Numbered from the stretch's first letter, positions 9,437-19,972 are shown. The stretch: DNA of 64,000 bases from Bacteroidetes bacterium HGW-Bacteroidetes-2 (GCA_002842575.1 PHDJ01000001.1:209161-273160), one strand, 5' to 3'. Notes: a model not told the origin generated them from the sequence alone. Translations and numbers: made by a program.

Positions 9437-12352
9437 TTAAAATATAAAGTTAAACCCTAAAACAAAACCTCTTGGTCTTGGATAGAAATTATTGTCAATA
9501 CCACTACTTATTTCAGGATCTAGTCCTTTATAGTCTGTTATAACAAAAAGGTTTGTTCCTGTGATGCTAGCTCTAAAGTTAACGTGTTCAAAAGGAATTG
9601 TGTACCCTACGGATAGGTTATCCAATCTCACAAAATCGGCTTTTCTAATGTAATAGTCAGAAAACAATTGTGAGTTAAAGAAATTTGTTTCTAGAACATT
9701 GGTGCTACCATTAAAATAGAAATCGCCTGGAGCATCTTCAATAAATCGGTAATTTCCAATATCAGAATATACATTATTATATACATAATTTCCTAGGCTT
9801 CCGCGAAAGGTAAATGCAAAATCTAAATTTTTATAGGTTAAACTTGAAGAAAATCCTATAAAGGCGTCTGGAGTGGCTTTTTTGTAGGCTACTCTATCCG
9901 CTTCGGTTATTTGATTATCACCATTTACATCTACATAAGCCCCTTCAATTGGGCTGCCGGTTTGGTCATATACTTGACGGAATACAAAAAAGGTGGTTGG
10001 GTCATATCCTGGTTTCCAAATTTGAATGTTGTTTCCAACGCCACCGCTAATTCCTCCTCTAGGGATGAAAAAGTTTGCATCGTCACTCAAATTTAGTTTT
10101 GTAATTTCTAAATCTTGAAGTGTGGCATTTACATTAATACTCCATTTAAGGTTTTCAGAACGTATAATATCAACGTCAAGATTTGCTTCTAAACCTCTAC
10201 TTTTGGTTTCACCTACATTGGTAGTTAAAAAGTCTGATAGGTTAGAACCTGCGGGTACGGGAACCTGTGCTAATAAATCTGTAGTTTCTCTATAATAAGC
10301 ATCTACAGAAAGGTTTATTCTGTTTTTTAAGAATCCGAAGTCAACACCCACGTTATATTGTTCTGTTTCCTCCCACCTAAGATTTTCGTCAAAAGCTTGT
10401 GGACGTAAGGTGTTTACAAAAGTATCGCCAAACTGAACACTAGCAGAGGCTTGTCCAGGAGTAAAAATACCTAGATAGCCATAATTAGGCCCTATTTCTT
10501 GATTACCAGTTACCCCATATCCTGCTCTAAGTTTTAAGTTGGAAATGGTTTGAGAGTTTACTAAAAATTCTTCATTATTTATTTTCCAACCTAAGGATAC
10601 TGCGGGGAAATTTCCCCAACGGTTAGCGTCTCCAAATCTAGAAGAACCATCTCTTCTAAAACTTGCAGATATAAAATATTTTGATGCAAAATCTAAATTT
10701 AATCTTCCAAAATAGCCTTCTAAGGAGTTTCTGTTTTTAATTGTAGGCTTGGTAATAAGCGTACCTTGCTCAGTAACTTGTTGATCTGATTCTACATAAA
10801 ACTCTTGGTAAGAATGTCCAGCAGTAAAATCATAATTTAAATTGAATCTTTCTACAAAGTTTTTATAGATAAGAAATACATCTAAATTTACATTTCTATT
10901 TAAACCAGAATAAAAATTTCTGAACTCACCGTTTAATTGCGATGCAGAGTTTTTGCTTATAAATTGTCTCCCATCTAATTCTGCATAATCATAACCCGCA
11001 TTGGTGTTAATAGTAACTTTGTCGTAAAAAGGGAGTTTATAAGAGGCGTTAAGATTAGTGATGTTTCTTTTACTTCTGGCTTTATTATCGTCTTGTTCTA
11101 GTTGAGCTACTGGATTTTTAGGTGCTAATGCAATGGGGTCGCCATTGGGTTGTACATATTCAAAAAACCCATCAAAAGGACTTCCATCGCTAAAAATAGG
11201 TTGGGTTGGGTCAAATACAATGGCGTTTCTAATGGCCCCACGGTTTGCAAAGACATTATCATCGAAACTCCCTACGCTAGTTAGATTTAATTTTAAGTTA
11301 TCTTTTAAAAGGCTACTTCCTAGGTTTAGGGTAATAGCATTTCTTCTAAACAAATCATTGCCTAAAATTCCTTGACGCGAAGTATTGTTATAATTCACGC
11401 GATAATTAAATTTTTCAAAGCCTTCTGAAAAAGTAATGTCATGGATTCCGCCTGTTGCAGAACGATATACTTCATTTTGCCAATCGGTAGATGCTAAACC
11501 CAATGGTTTTGCAGGATTGTTGTCTGATCGTGCATTAATTAATGTCCTGAATTCATCTCCATTAAAAACATCGATTTTGTCTGTAACATTTTCTACAGAA
11601 AACTGAAAACCATATTCAATTTGAAAAGGAGCACCTTTTTTAGTTCGTTTAGTAGTGATTAAAATTACCCCATTAGATGCTCTCGAACCATAAATAGCTG
11701 TGGCAGATGCATCTTTTAAAACCACCATTTCTTGAATTTCTGAAGGGTTGATGGCATTTAGTGCATTTCTAACACCTTGAACGCCTCTTTGGTCTAAAGG
11801 CACACCATCAATAACAATAAGCGGATTGTTGTTTGCAGATAAGGAAGAGCCCCCTCTAATTCTTATTTCGGCACCTTCACCAGGGCCTCCACCTCCTGTG
11901 GTTATTCTTACTCCAGCAGATTTTCCTGAAAGTAATTGGTCTGCAGATACAATTGCTCCTTTATTAAATTCCTCAGAGGTTACTTTTTGAACTGCGCCAG
12001 TTACTGCTTCTTTTCTAGTAGAGCCATAACCTACTAATAGCACTTCGTCGAGAACCGAAGCGTCTTCTAGAAGTTTAATATCTAGTTTGCTTTGTCCTTG
12101 ATAAACTACTTCCTGTTTTACATAACCTACATAAGAATAAGCAAGTATTTGTCCACTCGATACTTTTAGGGTATAATTTCCGTCAATATCTGTTATTGTC
12201 CCTGCTGTTGTTCCTTTAATTATTACATTTACTCCCGGAAGGGATAGCCCCGTAGCTTGGTCTGAAATTGTACCACTAACCTCTGACTGTGAGAAGGCTA
12301 TAATTGGAAACAAAACAAACAATAACATATACACTTTTAAATAATGTTTCAT
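9437..12352 (-). CDS. susC: SusC-like TonB-dependent outer-membrane transporter
   Basis: The 971-residue protein has a signal peptide (MLLFVLFPIIAFSQ), a carboxypeptidase-D-like regulatory domain (about 22-100, GTTAGTITDIDGNYTL), a TonB-dependent plug domain (VLLVGYG; ATAIYGSRASNGVILITTK) and a large C-terminal barrel ending in aromatic FVLGFNFIF. It imports maltodextrins together with SusD. It is the first gene of the minus-strand operon and diverges from the LacI-type regulator. The 235-bp gap between them contains a palindromic operator. Confidence 0.94.
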   Translation of the reverse strand: MKHYLKVYMLLFVLFPIIAFSQSEVSGTISDQATGLSLPGVNVIIKGTTAGTITDIDGNYTLKVSSGQILAYSYVGYVKQEVVYQGQSKLDIKLLEDASVLDEVLLVGYGSTRKEAVTGAVQKVTSEEFNKGAIVSADQLLSGKSAGVRITTGGGGPGEGAEIRIRGGSSLSANNNPLIVIDGVPLDQRGVQGVRNALNAINPSEIQEMVVLKDASATAIYGSRASNGVILITTKRTKKGAPFQIEYGFQFSVENVTDKIDVFNGDEFRTLINARSDNNPAKPLGLASTDWQNEVYRSATGGIHDITFSEGFEKFNYRVNYNNTSRQGILGNDLFRRNAITLNLGSSLLKDNLKLNLTSVGSFDDNVFANRGAIRNAIVFDPTQPIFSDGSPFDGFFEYVQPNGDPIALAPKNPVAQLEQDDNKARSKRNITNLNASYKLPFYDKVTINTNAGYDYAELDGRQFISKNSASQLNGEFRNFYSGLNRNVNLDVFLIYKNFVERFNLNYDFTAGHSYQEFYVESDQQVTEQGTLITKPTIKNRNSLEGYFGRLNLDFASKYFISASFRRDGSSRFGDANRWGNFPAVSLGWKINNEEFLVNSQTISNLKLRAGYGVTGNQEIGPNYGYLGIFTPGQASASVQFGDTFVNTLRPQAFDENLRWEETEQYNVGVDFGFLKNRINLSVDAYYRETTDLLAQVPVPAGSNLSDFLTTNVGETKSRGLEANLDVDIIRSENLKWSINVNATLQDLEITKLNLSDDANFFIPRGGISGGVGNNIQIWKPGYDPTTFFVFRQVYDQTGSPIEGAYVDVNGDNQITEADRVAYKKATPDAFIGFSSSLTYKNLDFAFTFRGSLGNYVYNNVYSDIGNYRFIEDAPGDFYFNGSTNVLETNFFNSQLFSDYYIRKADFVRLDNLSVGYTIPFEHVNFRASITGTNLFVITDYKGLDPEISSGIDNNFYPRPRGFVLGFNFIF

Positions 12353-12460
12353 ATAGTTAATTACTTATTAATAAATTAATCAATCACCTTATTTTAAACT
12401 TCCGCACCGAAATTAACATTAATTTCATATTTATTTAACTTTCTCTTTTTCTAATAGGCA

Positions 12461-12476
12461 ACGAAAACGTTTTCGT
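12461..12476. promoter_or_regulatory. LacI-family operator, perfect 16-bp palindrome
   Basis: ACGAAAACGTTTTCGT is a perfect inverted repeat with a central CG, the classic form of a LacI/GalR-family operator. It sits between the divergent susC and LacI-type genes, 109 bp from the susC start and 111 bp from the regulator start, so it can control both directions. The flanking GC-rich dinucleotides stand out in this AT-rich gap. Confidence 0.8.
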
Positions 12477-12586
12477 GTTGATAAGTTTTAAAAGTTTAAC
12501 ATTTAAGAGGTTATTTGTCTTTTTTATTTTATACCGTATTCTATTAAATTAGCTTTTTTTTACAAAATCTTTACTATCTTTAAAAA

Positions 12587-13648
12587 ATGTATTTACCAAA
12601 CCAAATGCAAAAGCTTACCTTAAAAAGCATCGCTAAAGAAATAGGCGTTTCTATTTCAACGGTTTCTAAGGCTCTGAAAGACAGTCCTGAAATAAGCGAC
12701 GATACCCGCCAAAAAATCAAAGCATTTGCAAAACTCTATAATTACAAACCCAACAATATAGCCCTTAGCCTTAAAAACAGAAAGACTAAAACCATTGGTG
12801 TTATAATTCCTGATATTGTTCATTATTTTTTTACTACCGTTATAAGTGGCATTGAAGAAGTGGCTAACCTAAAAGGATATAATGTAATTGTTGGGCTTTC
12901 TAATGAATCTTTTCAAAAGGAAGTAATCAACATGGAAATGCTAGCAAATGGAAGTATTGACGGTTTTATTTTATCAGTATCCAAAGAAACACAACTTTTA
13001 AAAGATTATCACCATCTTGAGGAAACCATAAATCAGGGCATGCCCATAGTAATGTTTGATAGAACCATAAACGAAATAGTTTGTGACAAGGTAATCGTTG
13101 ACGACACAGAAGGCGCTAAAAATGCGGTTTTAAAATTACTGGACTTAGGGTGTAAAAATATTGCTATTATTACTACTGAAGACCACGTGAATGTAGGAAA
13201 ATTAAGAACAAAAGGATACAAAATGGCATTGGAAAGTAGAAATATTTTTAAGTCTAATCATCATATCTTACACTTAGAGGAAAAGCTTTATGACCCAATA
13301 TTTATTAAGGAGTTAGAAGTTGTCATTTCCGATTTTCTTAAAATAAATCCTTCTATAGATGGTATTTTTGCGGTAAATGAAGTATATGCACTCTCTGCCA
13401 TTAAAGCAGCAAAAAAATTACAAAAAGAAGTTCCTGAAGACCTAAAAGTTATTGGTTTTACAGATGGAATTCTTTCTAAATACGCAACTCCAAGCCTCTC
13501 AACAATGAGCCAACACGGAAAAATTCTAGGAATGAAAGCCGCAGAATTACTAATACAACGTTTAGAATCTTTAGATGTTGATTTACCCTACCAAACTGTA
13601 ATTATAGAAACTGAATTGATTGAAAGAGAGACCACAGAAAATATTTAA
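12587..13648 (+). CDS. LacI family transcriptional regulator of the maltodextrin locus
   Basis: The 353-residue protein has an N-terminal LacI helix-turn-helix (LKSIAKEIGVSISTVSKALK, about 12-31) with the hinge helix ending at about residue 60. A periplasmic-binding-protein-like sugar-sensing domain follows (TIGVIIPDIVHYFFTTVI ... IDGIFAVNEVYALSAIKA). It heads the plus-strand sugar operon and diverges from susC. It probably senses maltose or a derivative and binds the palindrome at 12461-12476. A start at the internal Met near 12605 (MQKLTLK) may be the real one. Confidence 0.93.
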   Translation: MYLPNQMQKLTLKSIAKEIGVSISTVSKALKDSPEISDDTRQKIKAFAKLYNYKPNNIALSLKNRKTKTIGVIIPDIVHYFFTTVISGIEEVANLKGYNVIVGLSNESFQKEVINMEMLANGSIDGFILSVSKETQLLKDYHHLEETINQGMPIVMFDRTINEIVCDKVIVDDTEGAKNAVLKLLDLGCKNIAIITTEDHVNVGKLRTKGYKMALESRNIFKSNHHILHLEEKLYDPIFIKELEVVISDFLKINPSIDGIFAVNEVYALSAIKAAKKLQKEVPEDLKVIGFTDGILSKYATPSLSTMSQHGKILGMKAAELLIQRLESLDVDLPYQTVIIETELIERETTENI

Positions 13649-13722
13649 CTTTTTACTTAAAAAATTATTCTATATTTACATCCTAATTTATTAGACCTTA
13701 TTTTTACTTCCAAATTTAATAA

Positions 13723-13747
13723 ATAAGTCTAATACTATTAGGCTTAT
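13723..13747. promoter_or_regulatory. 25-bp inverted repeat before the sugar permease gene
   Basis: ATAAGTCTAAT and ATTAGGCTTAT form 11-bp arms with one mismatch around ACT. The repeat lies in the 122-bp gap between the LacI-type gene and the permease, 24 bp before the permease ATG. It could be a protein-binding site or a leader hairpin. It lacks a downstream T-tract, so it is not a standard terminator. Confidence 0.4.
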
Positions 13748-13770
13748 CGTTTTAACTAAATATAAACGGT

Positions 13771-15144
13771 ATGCAAAAACCTAGATTAAAATTCTGGGAT
13801 ATTTGGAACATGAGTTTCGGATTTCTTGGAATTCAGTTTGGATTTGCCCTTCAAGGGGGCTTTATGTCCAGAATATTCCAAACACTCGGTGCTGAAAAAG
13901 ATCTCATTCCTTTATTATGGCTAGCAGCCCCTCTTACAGGGCTTTTAATTCAACCCATCATTGGCTATTTAAGTGACCATACTTGGCATTCCAGACTTGG
14001 CCGTCGAAGACCTTATTTTTTAATTGGCGCAGTGTTAAGTTCGGTAACCTTATTTTTTGTTCCTCACTCTCCCGTTCTTTGGGTTGCCGCTGGCTGTTTA
14101 TGGATATTAGACGCATCTATAAACATCAGTATGGAGCCTTTTCGGGCTTTAGTAGCAGACAAACTTCATGAATCGCAACGTTCCTACGGTTTCGTAATTC
14201 AAACACTAATCATTGGAATTGGAACTTGGATTGCAAGTAATTTGCCTTGGCTAGTAAGTGAACTTGGAGTTAGTAATGATGCCGCTCCAGGTATTGTTCC
14301 AATGTCTGTTAAAGTAGCTTTTGCCATAGGAGGTCTTATTTTTATTTCTAGTATATTATTTACAATAATAAAAACAAAAGAATACCCACCAGAAGACCTT
14401 GAAGCATTTAAAAAAGAAAAAAAAGAAGCAAGTTTTTTTAAGGACTTTAAGCATGGCTTTCAATTTATGCCCAGAACCATGATAAAATTAGGCGTCATAC
14501 AGTTCTTCAGTTGGTTTGCTTTTTTCACTATGTGGAGCATGGCAACTCCCGCCCTTACAGAACATGTTTTCAACGCCCCAATGCCTGTAGAAGCCAAGTA
14601 TAATTTTGAAATAGCTTCTGAAACAGAACGCTTTAGTAATGACAATATCAATTATCAGGATGCAGCAAACCTTGTGGGCTCTGCAATGGGTGTCTATGGT
14701 TTATCTTCTATGGCTTTTGCTTTAATACTTGCTTTTTATACGTCTAAAAGAAGAATTAACCGAAAATTTATCCATTTATCTTCCCTTATTTTAGGCGGTC
14801 TCGGCTTTTTAGCTATGTACTATATTCCCGATCCTTCCATATTAAAATATTGTTTTATACTTATAGGTATTTCATGGGGAAGTATCCTTTCCATGCCTTA
14901 TGCTATGCTCTCTAGCTCTGTAAACCCAAAACAAATGGGAATGATGATGGGTCTTTTCAATATGTTTATTGTTATTCCTCAAATTGTAGCCGCACTTGGT
15001 GGAATTAACATCTTATCAAGACTCATTGGTGCTGAAACAATACACACAATGACGTTAGCAGGAATATCTTTAATTATTGCCGGTTTGTGCAACCTTTTGA
15101 TTACAGACAAACACGCTATTTCATACCAACCTAAAATTAGTTAA
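13771..15144 (+). CDS. MFS sugar permease, GPH/SLC45-like (maltose/maltodextrin importer)
   Basis: The 457-residue integral membrane protein has about 12 transmembrane segments. The GPH-family loop RLGRRRPYF follows the second segment (about residues 72-81), and the central cytoplasmic loop is charged (FKKEKKEAS). This family catalyses cation-coupled disaccharide uptake. With maltose-phosphorolysing enzymes directly downstream, the likely cargo is maltose or short maltodextrin crossing the inner membrane. The next gene (pgmB) starts 3 bp after its stop, so they are co-transcribed. Confidence 0.9.
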   Translation: MQKPRLKFWDIWNMSFGFLGIQFGFALQGGFMSRIFQTLGAEKDLIPLLWLAAPLTGLLIQPIIGYLSDHTWHSRLGRRRPYFLIGAVLSSVTLFFVPHSPVLWVAAGCLWILDASINISMEPFRALVADKLHESQRSYGFVIQTLIIGIGTWIASNLPWLVSELGVSNDAAPGIVPMSVKVAFAIGGLIFISSILFTIIKTKEYPPEDLEAFKKEKKEASFFKDFKHGFQFMPRTMIKLGVIQFFSWFAFFTMWSMATPALTEHVFNAPMPVEAKYNFEIASETERFSNDNINYQDAANLVGSAMGVYGLSSMAFALILAFYTSKRRINRKFIHLSSLILGGLGFLAMYYIPDPSILKYCFILIGISWGSILSMPYAMLSSSVNPKQMGMMMGLFNMFIVIPQIVAALGGINILSRLIGAETIHTMTLAGISLIIAGLCNLLITDKHAISYQPKIS

Positions 15145-15147
15145 ATA

Positions 15148-15801
15148 ATGAAAAAAACTTGTTTCATATTTGATTTAGATGGTGTACTTGTTGACACAGC
15201 AAAATTTCATTTTATTGCTTGGCAAAATCTTGCAATGACTTTGGATATTGACTTTACCGAAACAAAAAATGAACAATTAAAAGGGGTAAGCAGAATTCAA
15301 TCCTTAGAAAAAATATTAGCTTGGGGAAATAAATGCATTTCTGCAGACACCTTTAAGCAGTTATTAACAAAAAAAAACGAACACTATTTAAGGTATGTAA
15401 AAGGTATGACCACAAAAGATATTCTACCGGGAGTAATGCCTGTTTTAAACTTTTTAAAAGAAAAAGAATGTCCTATGGCATTAGGATCTTCCAGTAAAAA
15501 TGCCCAAACCATTTTAAACAAAATAGAACTTACTAACTATTTTAAAGTAATCGTTGATGGAAACTCTGTCACTAAAGCAAAACCCAATCCGGAAGTATTC
15601 ATAAAAGCAGCACAACTTCTAAATTGTCTTAATAGCCAATGTGTCGTTTTTGAAGATTCCATTGCTGGTATTCAAGCAGCCAATACGGCAAACATGCAAT
15701 CTATTGGTATTGGAAGTGCAGAAATATTAAACGAAGCCCATTTTGTTTTTCCTTCTTTTGAGGAAATTAAAATCCCTTTCATCCAGTCTTTAATGAATTA
15801 A
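15148..15801 (+). CDS. pgmB: beta-phosphoglucomutase (HAD superfamily)
   Basis: The 217-residue HAD enzyme has the catalytic DLDGVLVDT motif (about 9-17), the ALGSSSKNA motif II, Lys in the KAKPNPEVF motif III and EDSIAGIQAA for Mg binding. The alpha-helical cap is typical of beta-phosphoglucomutase. It converts beta-glucose 1-phosphate, made by the GH65 phosphorylase encoded 4 bp downstream, into glucose 6-phosphate. Context makes this assignment firm. Confidence 0.93.
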   Translation: MKKTCFIFDLDGVLVDTAKFHFIAWQNLAMTLDIDFTETKNEQLKGVSRIQSLEKILAWGNKCISADTFKQLLTKKNEHYLRYVKGMTTKDILPGVMPVLNFLKEKECPMALGSSSKNAQTILNKIELTNYFKVIVDGNSVTKAKPNPEVFIKAAQLLNCLNSQCVVFEDSIAGIQAANTANMQSIGIGSAEILNEAHFVFPSFEEIKIPFIQSLMN

Positions 15802-15805
15802 AATC

Positions 15806-18112
15806 ATGAACCAAGATTATATTCAACCAAACCCATGGTCTATCCTTGAAGAAGGATTTAACCCAAATCATATAAAATCATCTGAAAGTATATTTAGCTT
15901 AGGAAATGCAGTAATGGGACAACGTGCAAGCTTTGAAGAAAAGTACTCTGGAAACACTTTTCAAGGCAGTTACATTGCAGGAATCTACTATCCCGACAAA
16001 ACTCGTGTGGGTTGGTGGAAAAATGGGTATCCTAAGTATTTTGCAAAAGTACTAAACGCACCTTCTTGGATAGGCATAAACGTTATTATAAACAATGAAG
16101 AGCTTGATTTAAATGCTTGTGTGAACGTAAAAAATTTTAAAAGAGAACTTAATATGAAAGAAGGTATTCTCTACCGAAGTTTTAGTGCAACTTTACATAA
16201 TGGAATAGAAATAGCCGTAAAATCTACACGATTTTTAAGTCTTGCCTTTGATGAATTAGGAGCTATTAAATTTGAAGTAACGCCAATAAATCAAGATGCG
16301 ACCATCTCTTTTATAACCTACCTTGACAGCGGTATAAAAAATCAAGATAGCAACTGGGACGATCAATTTTGGGACACCAAAAAAGTAAGTATAGAAAATA
16401 ACCAAGCACATATCGAAGCAAACACATTGAAAACATTCTTCTTTGTGAATACCTTTATGGAAAACAAAACATTCCTTAACGGAAAAGAATTTCAAATACC
16501 TCCAGAAACAAATTCAACCCAAACCTATGCTGGATTAAGCTACACAAATAAAACATCTAAGGGGGAAACTTTTAGTGTTCAAAAACTTGGCGGCTATACC
16601 ACATCATTAAATCATGACTCTGAAAAGTTAATATCCGCCGCAAAAAACACTCTAAAAACGGCAAATGCCCTAGGTTTTGAAAAGCTTAAAAAAACGCAGC
16701 TTAAAGCGTGGGAAGAAATTTGGCGCCATAGCGACATTACTATTGAGGGTGACATAAAAGCACAACAAGGCATTCGGTTTTCCATCTTTCAATTAAATCA
16801 AACGTATTTAGGAAAAGACAGTAGGCTGAATATAGGCCCCAAAGGATTTACTGGCGAAAAATATGGGGGAAGCACTTATTGGGATACTGAAGCCTACTGC
16901 ATCCCTTTTTATATGGCAACAAAAAATAAATTCGTTGCAAGAAATTTACTCGAATATAGATATAGACAATTAGACAAAGCTATAGAAAACGCTACTAAAC
17001 TTGGATTTACAAATGGAGCGGCCCTATTTCCTATGGTTACAATGAATGGCGAAGAATGTCATAACGAATGGGAAATTACCTTTGAAGAAATTCACCGCAA
17101 CGGAGCCATTGCTTTTGCCATATTTAATTATGTACGTTATACCAATGACTATAGTTACATCCCAGAAAAAGGTTTGGAGGTACTTATCGCAATTGCTCGC
17201 TTTTGGCAGCAAAGAACCAATTTTTCAGATGCTAAAAACAAATATGTTATTTTGGGCGTAACAGGACCAAACGAATACGAAAATAATGTAAATAATAATT
17301 GGTACACAAACTATATAGCTAAATGGTGTATTAATTATGCTATAGAACAAATCAATCATATTAAACAATATTATGAAAAAGACTTTGTGCGCATAATGCA
17401 CAAAGCTAAATTATCAGAAGCAGAAATCAAAAAATGGAAACTTGTTGCAGACAATCTCTATTTCCCGTATGATGAAAATAAAAAAGTATTTTTACAACAA
17501 GAGGGCTTTCTGGATAAAGAATTGATTCCAGTAAAAGATTTAAACAAATCACAAAGACCCATCAATCAAAAATGGTCTTGGGATAGAATTTTACGTTCAG
17601 CATACATCAAACAAGCCGATGTACTTCAAGGATTTTACTTCTTTGAAGACCACTTTACTACAGAAGAGTTACAACGCCATTTTGATTTTTATGAACCCTT
17701 CACCGTTCACGAATCTTCCCTTTCACCTTGTGTACACGCTATTCAAGCCGCTAAATTAGGCAGAATGGAGCAAGCATATCAATTTTATCTGCGTACCTCC
17801 AGATTAGATTTAAACGATTATAACCACGAAGTAGAAGAAGGGTGCCACATTACCAGCATGGCAGGCACTTGGATGAGTATTGTTGAAGGGTTTGGCGGTA
17901 TGCGAATAAAAGAGAATATGCTTCATTTTTCACCAAAAATACCCGAACAATGGATCTCTTATTCCTTTAAAATTAATTTTAGAGGACAGGTAATTCAGGT
18001 TTATGTAACCAAGGAATGCTGCTCTTTTGAGCTTCATGGAAATACACCCCTAGAAATTGTTGTACATGAAAAAACAGTGACCTTACTTCCAAAAGAAAAA
18101 ATAACCGTATGA
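15806..18112 (+). CDS. GH65 maltose phosphorylase (inverting)
   Basis: The 768-residue cytoplasmic protein shows the GH65 layout: N-terminal beta-sandwich, (alpha/alpha)6 barrel and a small C-terminal beta domain. The catalytic acid Glu lies in the maltose-phosphorylase motif HNEWEITFEEIHRNG (about 419-433). YWDTEAYCIPFY and HESSLSPCVHAIQAA contribute the sugar and phosphate pocket. It splits maltose with phosphate into glucose and beta-glucose 1-phosphate. It lies between pgmB and a GH13 gene whose ATG overlaps its TGA by 4 bases. A related specificity such as trehalose or kojibiose is possible, but the neighbours favour maltose. Confidence 0.92.
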   Translation: MNQDYIQPNPWSILEEGFNPNHIKSSESIFSLGNAVMGQRASFEEKYSGNTFQGSYIAGIYYPDKTRVGWWKNGYPKYFAKVLNAPSWIGINVIINNEELDLNACVNVKNFKRELNMKEGILYRSFSATLHNGIEIAVKSTRFLSLAFDELGAIKFEVTPINQDATISFITYLDSGIKNQDSNWDDQFWDTKKVSIENNQAHIEANTLKTFFFVNTFMENKTFLNGKEFQIPPETNSTQTYAGLSYTNKTSKGETFSVQKLGGYTTSLNHDSEKLISAAKNTLKTANALGFEKLKKTQLKAWEEIWRHSDITIEGDIKAQQGIRFSIFQLNQTYLGKDSRLNIGPKGFTGEKYGGSTYWDTEAYCIPFYMATKNKFVARNLLEYRYRQLDKAIENATKLGFTNGAALFPMVTMNGEECHNEWEITFEEIHRNGAIAFAIFNYVRYTNDYSYIPEKGLEVLIAIARFWQQRTNFSDAKNKYVILGVTGPNEYENNVNNNWYTNYIAKWCINYAIEQINHIKQYYEKDFVRIMHKAKLSEAEIKKWKLVADNLYFPYDENKKVFLQQEGFLDKELIPVKDLNKSQRPINQKWSWDRILRSAYIKQADVLQGFYFFEDHFTTEELQRHFDFYEPFTVHESSLSPCVHAIQAAKLGRMEQAYQFYLRTSRLDLNDYNHEVEEGCHITSMAGTWMSIVEGFGGMRIKENMLHFSPKIPEQWISYSFKINFRGQVIQVYVTKECCSFELHGNTPLEIVVHEKTVTLLPKEKITV

Positions 18113-19962
18113 AAAAACAATGGATTTTATATGTTTTTTTACTCCATTGTGCTTTAGTAAATGCACAAATTGAGCGAATGGAACCTCCCTTTTGGTGGAG
18201 TGATATGCAACATCATACTTTAGAAATTCTTTTTTACGGAAAAAATATTGCGCAATTTGAGGTTTCATCGACCCATATACCCGTTACCAATATTAAACGA
18301 ACAGAAAACCCAAATTATTTGTTTGTTTCTGTGGACACAAAAGATGTTAAACCTGGAAAATATACATTTGATTTTCTTAAAAACAACAAAAAACAATTCC
18401 GTAAAATCTATGAGTTAAAACAACGCAAAGTGGGCTCAGCACTACGAAAAGGTTTTGACGCTTCAGACGTTATTTATTTGCTTATGCCTGACCGTTTTGC
18501 TAATGGAAACCCAGAAAATGACAGTACTCTAGATACCTCAGAAAAAGTAAATCGAGAAAATCCAGGAGGTAGACACGGTGGAGATATAAAAGGAATTATT
18601 AATCATTTAGAATATCTGGAAGACCTAGGAATTACTACCATTTGGAGCACTCCCTTGCTGGAAGATAACGAGCCGGTTTACAGCTACCACACCTATGCAC
18701 AAAGTGATTATTATAAAATTGACCCTCGTTTTGGAACCAATGATGATTACAAACAACTTTCCTATGAAATGCAACAAAAAAACATGAAACTCATTATGGA
18801 TTATGTAACCAATCATTGGGGAAGCAAACATTGGATGATTCAAGATTTACCTACAAAAGATTGGATACATTTTTGGAATGACGGTGATGAAACAGGTTTT
18901 AAACGCAGTAATTACCGAATGACCACACAATATGACCCTAACGCTTCAAAAACAGATGCAACAGGATGTATGAACGGTTGGTTTGACAATACCATGCCAG
19001 ATATGAATCAACAAAACCCACTTCTACTAAATTATATGATTCAAAATGCTATTTGGTGGATTGAATATGCTGATTTAAGCGGATTAAGAGTAGATACCTA
19101 TTCCTATAACGACAAAGAAAGTATCGCAAAATGGACAAAAGCTATAATAGAGGAATATCCTAACTTCAATATTGTAGGGGAAGTATGGATGCACAACCAA
19201 GCTGCTATTGCCTATTGGCAAAAAGATAGTAAAATAGGGGCCATTCAGGATTACAATTCAAATTTACCTTCACTAATGGACTTTACTCTTCACGACGCTA
19301 TTATGGTCATGTTTAAGGAAGAAACTGGCTGGGATACAGGTTTACAAAGAGCTTATACTAATTTTAGTTTTGATTATCTTTACCCAAACAGCAACAACAT
19401 ATTAGTTTTTGCAGGCAATCACGACACCAATCGTATCAATGAAATTTATAAAGACTCCATAGACGCTTATAAACTAGCAATGGCACTTATCCTTACTACT
19501 CGGGGAATTCCACAGCTATATTATGGAGATGAAATAGGCATGCAGGGCAACAGAGATATTAAAGGTGACGGCGATATTCGCAAAGATTTTCCTGGCGGTT
19601 GGGCTGGTGATTCTAAAAATGCTTTTACTAAAGAAGGGCGCACTGCAAATCAAGAAAAATACCATAGCTTTTTAAAAACTTTGCTACAATTTAGGAAAAA
19701 TACACCTGCACTACATTTTGGAAAATTAGTACATTACATTCCTCAAAATCAAGTATATGTATATTTTAGAAAACTAGAAGCCCAAACCGTAATGGTGATT
19801 TTGAACAACAGTAATACGGATCAAATAATACAATCAAATCGTTTTTTAGAAGGTATAGAAAATGCTAAAACCGGAAAAAATATATTCACAAATCAAAAAA
19901 TAGACCTAACCACAACCATTACCATAACTAAAAAATCGCCATTAGTAATTCTTTTAGATTAA
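18109..19962 (+). CDS. periplasmic neopullulanase/cyclomaltodextrinase-type GH13 (SusA-like)
   Basis: The 617-residue protein has a signal peptide (YVFLLHCALVNAQ), an N-terminal Ig-like cyclomaltodextrinase domain (about 22-115), a GH13 barrel and a C-terminal beta domain. Conserved regions: DYVTNHWGS (about 231), GLRVDTYSY with the nucleophile Asp (about 325), VGEVW with the acid/base Glu (about 357) and GNHDTNR (about 438). Enzymes of this group trim imported maltodextrins or cyclodextrins in the periplasm. Its start overlaps the GH65 stop (ATGA), showing translational coupling. Confidence 0.92.
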   Translation: MKKQWILYVFLLHCALVNAQIERMEPPFWWSDMQHHTLEILFYGKNIAQFEVSSTHIPVTNIKRTENPNYLFVSVDTKDVKPGKYTFDFLKNNKKQFRKIYELKQRKVGSALRKGFDASDVIYLLMPDRFANGNPENDSTLDTSEKVNRENPGGRHGGDIKGIINHLEYLEDLGITTIWSTPLLEDNEPVYSYHTYAQSDYYKIDPRFGTNDDYKQLSYEMQQKNMKLIMDYVTNHWGSKHWMIQDLPTKDWIHFWNDGDETGFKRSNYRMTTQYDPNASKTDATGCMNGWFDNTMPDMNQQNPLLLNYMIQNAIWWIEYADLSGLRVDTYSYNDKESIAKWTKAIIEEYPNFNIVGEVWMHNQAAIAYWQKDSKIGAIQDYNSNLPSLMDFTLHDAIMVMFKEETGWDTGLQRAYTNFSFDYLYPNSNNILVFAGNHDTNRINEIYKDSIDAYKLAMALILTTRGIPQLYYGDEIGMQGNRDIKGDGDIRKDFPGGWAGDSKNAFTKEGRTANQEKYHSFLKTLLQFRKNTPALHFGKLVHYIPQNQVYVYFRKLEAQTVMVILNNSNTDQIIQSNRFLEGIENAKTGKNIFTNQKIDLTTTITITKKSPLVILLD

Positions 19963-19972
19963 ATTTTAACCA

